In this document: positions 59,041 through 64,000 of the stretch, piece after piece
Layout: each line of letters opens with the position of its first letter
Numbering within the stretch: position 1 is the stretch's first letter
From: Thraustochytrium sp. TN22
Lineage: Eukaryota; Sar; Bigyra; Thraustochytrida; Thraustochytriidae
Direction of reading: 5' to 3'
DNA length: 64,000 nucleotides
Assembly: GCA_013306675.1 (NCBI GenBank)
Contig: JABLUY010000002.1
Coordinates: 124,001-188,000, forward strand
The notes under the pieces: model-generated
The model's database searches: none
The model's input: only the letters and a program-made list of their open reading frames with translations
Told to the model about the DNA's origin: nothing
Program-made: the position numbers and the translations under genes

Positions 59041-61560
59041 ATGGCGCAGGTGGACGCGGGCTTGGGAGCGGCCCGGGGCGCCGGGACGATGCAGGACGCG
59101 CGCTGGCGCAGCGGCGAGACGGCCGCGGCCAAGCAGCGCGAGCAGCCGCAGGAGGAGGAGCGCAGCGAGGGCGAGGGAGACGCACGCGAGGAGGATGACA
59201 AGTGCGTGCGCGCCGCCGCGCCCATGGCGCTCAAGCGAAGCAGGTCGGAAAACCCCTTCGCGACAGGCAGAGCCGGGAGCTGGCAACAGGCCCCCGCGCA
59301 GCGCCTGGCCGCGACCGGTGGTGCCCAGGAGAACGACGCCGCCGCGGAGGGCAAACAGCAGATGCTCGAAGAGGAGGAGCAGGAGGGGCGCGGGGAGGGC
59401 GGCGCAGTCAGTGCGACGAGAAACCTGGGCAGCGAGGCGCCGCCCCAGCTTCAACAGCTGCAGCGCCGCCAGCAGCACAACCTGCATAGGCATTCCCACA
59501 GCGACCTTGGCGTGCCGTCCTTTGGCCAGCAGGACGAGAATCCCTATGTACCGACGACTGGCGCGGACCGCAACTACATGTTGACGCTCGGCTCGCCCTC
59601 GTCTGGGTCTACAACCTCGGCGGGCTCCGGGAGCTTCTGGTCCTCGCCCATGACGCCGCATGGCGGCTACCTCGGCTTCGAGATTCCGGCGCGCACCTTC
59701 CCTCGGCGATCCAGCTCCGCCGACAACGTACCCGAGGTGGACGAGCAGGGCGACTTGGTGCCGGAGAACGAGGTCGCTTCGCCCTTGCCCTACGTCTGGT
59801 CGCAGGAACGTACTTCGCCGCGCCTGAGCCCCTTGCCCCACCGCAAGCCACGCGCACCGCCTTCTCGCCCCCCCGGCGCTGACGCGGTCGACGAAAGGGG
59901 TGCCATCGACCACCAGTGGCAGCAGCAGCAAGCCAACCGCGGCGCGCGCCTGCTAGCAAGCCGCCGCCGCTCGCCACGTCCAAACCGCATTCACACAGTC
60001 AGCCTTTTGCCGGAGTTCAATCTCTCGGATCAAGAGAACCTGCAGCGTATCTCAAGCGGCTCGCTGGAGGTGCGACGCCCGTCAATGCGCCGCGACAACC
60101 GATCCAGCTCTGAGCTCATCAGGCACGAGGGCTCCTCGCAGCAGCAGCAGCAACTGCAACAGCCACGTGTGGCGCACCCCATTAGCGCACGCCGCCTTGG
60201 GCTGCCATGCACGACATTGACCGAAGCCACTGAGGTGCTCGAGACAGCGTTGCCGTCGCCGCCTTCTGGGGAGTTGTCGACCAGCAATGCGTCCACGCCG
60301 CAGCGCTTCAAGCAGAGCCCTCCTAGAACTGGAGGGCAGACTCGCCGCACGATGACGGGACGCAAGGTTTTCGATCCCAGAAGCCCGTCCGATGGTCGCG
60401 ATCGCCGTCATACCGACTCCGTGCTGCCCATTCGCCGCGGTGGAGATCTCTCTACTTCGCCCGATTCGGGCTTCGGCAAAGGTCGCATCACTGGCCTCGT
60501 GTACCGTTACCGTGAGCGGAAGCAGGTGCACTCGCCCCAAAGCCCGCGTGGCCATAGCCAGACACCCGGCAATCCGCAGCACAAGCAGCACAAGCCCATT
60601 GCCGTGCCGTACGTCACCTCGGTTTCTGCCGGCCTTCCGGTGCATGCTTCAAACGCTGGCGGCCCGACCCCGCCGCGCCCCAGCCTTGTCCGCCGCGACT
60701 CGTCCAGCTCGCACATGAGCACGGACCGCAACTCGCTGCTCCTCGACATCGACCTCGACCGCGTCGTCGTCAACAAGAGCCCCTTTGGCAAGGGCTCCTT
60801 TGGCAACGTCCATCGTGCGCTCGACCTTGTCTCGGGCGCGCAATACGCCGTCAAGCGCTTGGCCGCCGACGTCAGCGATGATCTCAAAGCGCAGTACGAG
60901 AAGGAGGTCGCCATCATGCAGCGTCTCGCACATGAAAACATCGTGCAGTACGTCGCCACGCGCTTCGTCGACTCGCCCCACGCGCTCGAGATCTTCCTCG
61001 AGTACGTACCCGGCGGGAGCCTCCAGAGCCTCTACAAGGAATACGGCGCGCTTTCCACCTCACTCACGCGCACCTTCACGCGTCAGATGCTGCGCGGCAT
61101 TTCTTACCTGCACTCCATGAATGTCATCCACCGTGACATCAAGGGTGCTAACGTGCTCGTGTCCCTTGACGGCACGTGCAAGCTCGCCGATTTTGGCTGC
61201 TCGCGCCTCCTCACGGACATGGGCACGCAGGACCGGGATGAGACGCTGCGCCGCATCCGCGGCTCCGTGCCCTGGATGGCTCCCGAGGTTGTCCAGGAGA
61301 CCACCTACCACTTCCCTGCCGACATTTGGTCCTTGGGCGCCACCGTGCTCGAGATTGCCTCGGGCGTGCGCCCTTGGGCCGAAGTCAGCGAACAGTTCGC
61401 CGCCATTTTCAAGGTAGCTACGGCTCGCGATGGCCCTCCCATCCCTAGTCAGGTTGGCGCCGAGGTTCGTACACTCCTCAGATCCTGCTTTGCGTTTGAT
61501 CCGGCACTCCGCCCCACCGCCGAGGAGCTCCAGGAGCACGACTTTGTTGCCATGTACTAA
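59041..61560 (+). CDS. MAPKKK (STE11/MEKK-like) protein kinase
   Basis: An 839-residue Ser/Thr kinase. Residues 1-570 are disordered and rich in Ser, Arg, Pro and Gln, with RRSSSAD-type phosphosite motifs and short Gln runs. The kinase domain occupies about 575-838: Gly loop FGKGSFGNVH, catalytic Lys K605 (YAVKRL), HRDIKGANVLV (H697, D699, K701), DFGCSR (D717), RIRGSVPWMAPEVV and DIWSLGATVLEIASG. HRDIKGANVLV with GSVPWMAPEV is typical of STE11/MAPKKK kinases such as plant ANP/NPK1 and animal MEKK2/3. All catalytic residues are present. The start MAQVDAGL follows a GGCGC tract; an in-frame ATG at 58810 would add 77 Arg/Gly/Ala residues and is less likely. Confidence 0.92.
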   Translation: MAQVDAGLGAARGAGTMQDARWRSGETAAAKQREQPQEEERSEGEGDAREEDDKCVRAAAPMALKRSRSENPFATGRAGSWQQAPAQRLAATGGAQENDAAAEGKQQMLEEEEQEGRGEGGAVSATRNLGSEAPPQLQQLQRRQQHNLHRHSHSDLGVPSFGQQDENPYVPTTGADRNYMLTLGSPSSGSTTSAGSGSFWSSPMTPHGGYLGFEIPARTFPRRSSSADNVPEVDEQGDLVPENEVASPLPYVWSQERTSPRLSPLPHRKPRAPPSRPPGADAVDERGAIDHQWQQQQANRGARLLASRRRSPRPNRIHTVSLLPEFNLSDQENLQRISSGSLEVRRPSMRRDNRSSSELIRHEGSSQQQQQLQQPRVAHPISARRLGLPCTTLTEATEVLETALPSPPSGELSTSNASTPQRFKQSPPRTGGQTRRTMTGRKVFDPRSPSDGRDRRHTDSVLPIRRGGDLSTSPDSGFGKGRITGLVYRYRERKQVHSPQSPRGHSQTPGNPQHKQHKPIAVPYVTSVSAGLPVHASNAGGPTPPRPSLVRRDSSSSHMSTDRNSLLLDIDLDRVVVNKSPFGKGSFGNVHRALDLVSGAQYAVKRLAADVSDDLKAQYEKEVAIMQRLAHENIVQYVATRFVDSPHALEIFLEYVPGGSLQSLYKEYGALSTSLTRTFTRQMLRGISYLHSMNVIHRDIKGANVLVSLDGTCKLADFGCSRLLTDMGTQDRDETLRRIRGSVPWMAPEVVQETTYHFPADIWSLGATVLEIASGVRPWAEVSEQFAAIFKVATARDGPPIPSQVGAEVRTLLRSCFAFDPALRPTAEELQEHDFVAMY

Positions 61561-61724
61561 CTAAACTTTCATGTATTTTAGAAACAGAGAGAGAGAGAGA
61601 GAGAGGCTAGGCGCCGGCAAAAGAAATGTGTGGCGGTCTGACTCAATGCAAATTTGGCGTCTTCAACTAGCCTCCAGAGCTAAGTTGGGCCTGCTCGGTG
61701 AGCAAAATTGTCGCCTCCCTTGGG

Positions 61725-62144
<420 letters not shown>

Positions 62145-62792
62145 GATACCGTTACGTTGATGTGAACGGCGCCGGGTTGAGCCTGGAGTCACAGAGGCGG
62201 AGCCCAAGCCCAAACTGCCTCCTAGGTGCCATGGCTCAAGAAAGCCGTGGCCTCGCAGTCGAGACCCGAGAGGCTGGTTCGCTAGCTGCGCCTAGCTGCC
62301 TTTGTGTACGCGTTCTCCGGATACCAAATTCGCTGCCACCAAGTGCGATAGCATTGGATCTAAGCATGCAAGGCTCGCTTCTGTTGCCAAAGGAGCCAGA
62401 GTAAGCAAAGAATGATGCAGAGTGAGGACGTCGTCAGCAATCTCGCCCAGGCAAGTGATCGCGGCACCAAGTGATCAGGCTCACAGTAATGATCATCGGC
62501 AATGCAATGCGATGCCGAGAGCAGGAGCTTTCTTGAGGAGCGCCAGTCCTCGCAGCTGGTTGCCTGTGTCGGGATCTCGTCCCAACTGAGTTCTCCTTCG
62601 CAAGCCAACTGAGTTCTCCTTCGCAAGCCAAGCGTTCACCCGTCCCACCTCGGTGCTCCTTGACATAGACGTCGGGCTTGCCAAGTGTCCTCCTGGCGGC
62701 GGTATGGCGTCCGTTGCGGAGAAGAAGAGAGAGTGAGCCTGACTCGGGAGTCCGCGGCGGCTCACGGCAAGCAAGCCCGCAACCTTGGCGCC

Positions 62793-62823
<31 letters not shown>

Positions 62824-62933
62824 GGGTAGACGGCGGCGGCGGCGCAGCGGCGGCCCGTGCGAGAGCGGCCTTGCAGCGTTGCGCTAGCACGCGGCGCGCG
62901 CGGCGGCCGTGTGGCGGCCCTGGGGCGGCCGCC

Positions 62934-64000
62934 ATGGCGGCCAAGGTGCTGGATGGGCTCTTCGTGGGCGACGCGCTCTCGTCGATGGACGTGAACTTCT
63001 TGGTGGCCAACAAGGTGGCCCGGGTGATCAACTGCGCGGCTTTGGAGCTGGAGAACAGGTGGCAGGCGCTCGGCATCGACTACCTGAACTTCGCATGGGA
63101 GGCGCGCGACGACTTCGACCTGCTGCGCGCCGACGGCATGTCTTCGGTCTGGCAGTCACGCGAGGACGCGCAGGCCTTTGAGGTGGACGGCTGCCCGTGC
63201 GCGTGGCTCGGCAAACTGTGCGCCTTCATCGAGGAGGCGCTTGAGGAGGGCCTCGGCGTGCTCGTGCACTCGCAGGACGGGACCAACCGCGCGTGCAGCT
63301 GCGTCCTCGCCTACATGATGAACGTGTACGGGTGGAACCTGCACAAGTCCATTTCGTTTCTTCAGAGCAAACGCTCCGACCTGCTGCCAAGCCAGCACTT
63401 TTACGAGCAGCTCCAGGTCGTCAGCGACTGGCTCGAGGATACCTACCGCGACGCGGTGCCGCACTCCGCGGACTGGGTCACCGTCAAGTTCCGCTCCTGG
63501 GACCTCGGCGACGTGGACCTACGCGCGGTCAGCACACGCGCCGACGAGGAGCTGCTCTTGCATAACACCTACCTCAACAGCGAGGTGCGCGACGGACAGC
63601 CGCATCAGGCCGCGGGGCCTGCTGGCCCTCTGTCGGGGCCGGCCTCAAGCACGCCGGTCGAGCGCGCCCCGAGCAGCCCTCGCTCGCGTCGCCGTCGCAA
63701 GTCGGTCTCTTGGATTGACTCCGAAGAGCTTGTGCGTAGCGGGGTGCCGGTCCTGCGCAGCCCGTTCAGCAAGCGGGCCATCCCAGAGCGCCCGCCAGGC
63801 CCGTCCTACGGCGCACTGGTTGTGACTGGCCTGTGGACTGAGGCCGATAGTGACGCGGAGTCCACCTCGAGCTCCGCGAAGTCTCCCTCCCCGGCGCGCC
63901 GCCGATCTCCCCTGGTTCGAGCGCATCTGCACGAGGATGTTACCACGCGCCTGCGCGCGCTGGGCGATACGCGCCTTGCCTCGCCGGTGGAAGCGGCGCC
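62934..64000 (+). CDS. dual-specificity pseudophosphatase with PP1-docking motif (partial)
   Basis: The frame is open from ATGG at 62934 to the window end (at least 355 residues). Residues 1-170 follow the dual-specificity phosphatase fold: LFVGDALSSMDVNFL, VINCAALE, GIDYLNFAWEA, then the loop VLVHSQDGTNRACSCVLAYMM and the helix WNLHKSISFLQSKR, SQHFYEQL. In active enzymes the loop is HCxxGxxRS. Here the nucleophile Cys is Ser while the Arg is kept, so phosphate may bind but not be hydrolysed. After about 215 the chain is disordered. RRRRKSVSW at 252-260 fits the RVxF PP1-docking consensus and also a basophilic kinase site. A role as substrate trap or PP1 regulator is inferred. The 3' end is missing. 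Confidence 0.8.
   Translation, partial: MAAKVLDGLFVGDALSSMDVNFLVANKVARVINCAALELENRWQALGIDYLNFAWEARDDFDLLRADGMSSVWQSREDAQAFEVDGCPCAWLGKLCAFIEEALEEGLGVLVHSQDGTNRACSCVLAYMMNVYGWNLHKSISFLQSKRSDLLPSQHFYEQLQVVSDWLEDTYRDAVPHSADWVTVKFRSWDLGDVDLRAVSTRADEELLLHNTYLNSEVRDGQPHQAAGPAGPLSGPASSTPVERAPSSPRSRRRRKSVSWIDSEELVRSGVPVLRSPFSKRAIPERPPGPSYGALVVTGLWTEADSDAESTSSSAKSPSPARRRSPLVRAHLHEDVTTRLRALGDTRLASPVEAA

Noticed and set aside
58390-59931. 513-residue minus-strand frame overlapping the kinase N terminus
   Set aside because: It is Arg/Pro/Leu low complexity antisense to the disordered kinase region, with no motif.

Overview
This is a very GC-rich, gene-dense stretch of nuclear DNA from a unicellular eukaryote. 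Most genes are single long exons. The spacers are full of short tandem repeats. The gene content (a CatSper2-type flagellar channel, a soluble adenylyl cyclase of ADCY10 type, a Fuzzy-like ciliogenesis protein, FANCJ, a mitochondrial ISCU scaffold, UBC13, cytosolic HisRS) points to a flagellate-stage protist. My best guess is a thraustochytrid/labyrinthulomycete stramenopile. That is inference from style and gene set, since no rRNA or other phylogenetic marker lies in the window. I saw no rRNA, convincing tRNA, CRISPR array, transposon or viral element.

Layout. 0-11 kb is a genome-maintenance group: a FANCJ/BRIP1 helicase whose 3' end is tandemly duplicated, HisRS, a small tetraspan protein, a possible XPF-fold (SHOC1/ZIP2-like) protein, an AP endonuclease and a second EEP-superfamily enzyme. 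12-20 kb holds a three-repeat MYB regulator, a KCTD-type BTB protein, a Fuzzy-like longin protein with a probable intron, and a ZIP11 zinc transporter. 20-31 kb holds two secreted, cysteine-rich proteins of exactly 1,134 residues each. They are paralogues of a family I do not recognise; each is an internal duplication, and 3.7 kb of repeat-rich spacer separates them. 32.5-42 kb is one 3,160-residue soluble adenylyl cyclase with a polyglutamine tract and a large insertion inside its ATPase domain. 42-53 kb holds UBC13, a helical unknown, a disordered unknown, ISCU and CATSPER2. 53-64 kb holds an unknown multipass membrane protein, a 3.8 kb gene-poor spacer, a MAPKKK and the start of a pseudophosphatase with a PP1-docking motif that runs off the window.

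Functional threads. In animals, bicarbonate-activated soluble adenylyl cyclase and CatSper act together on flagellar beating, and Fuzzy acts in cilium assembly; all three lie within about 36 kb here. FANCJ, the AP endonuclease, the possible XPF-fold protein and UBC13 all belong to DNA repair or recombination. The strongest candidates for undescribed biology are the twin secreted proteins, the rebuilt cyclase, the pseudophosphatase, and two tandem duplications that each copy a gene's last codons and stop.

Several starts were set at the first plausible ATG, because the longer open frames begin at non-ATG codons. Percentages and family calls are by eye and recall; no search was run.
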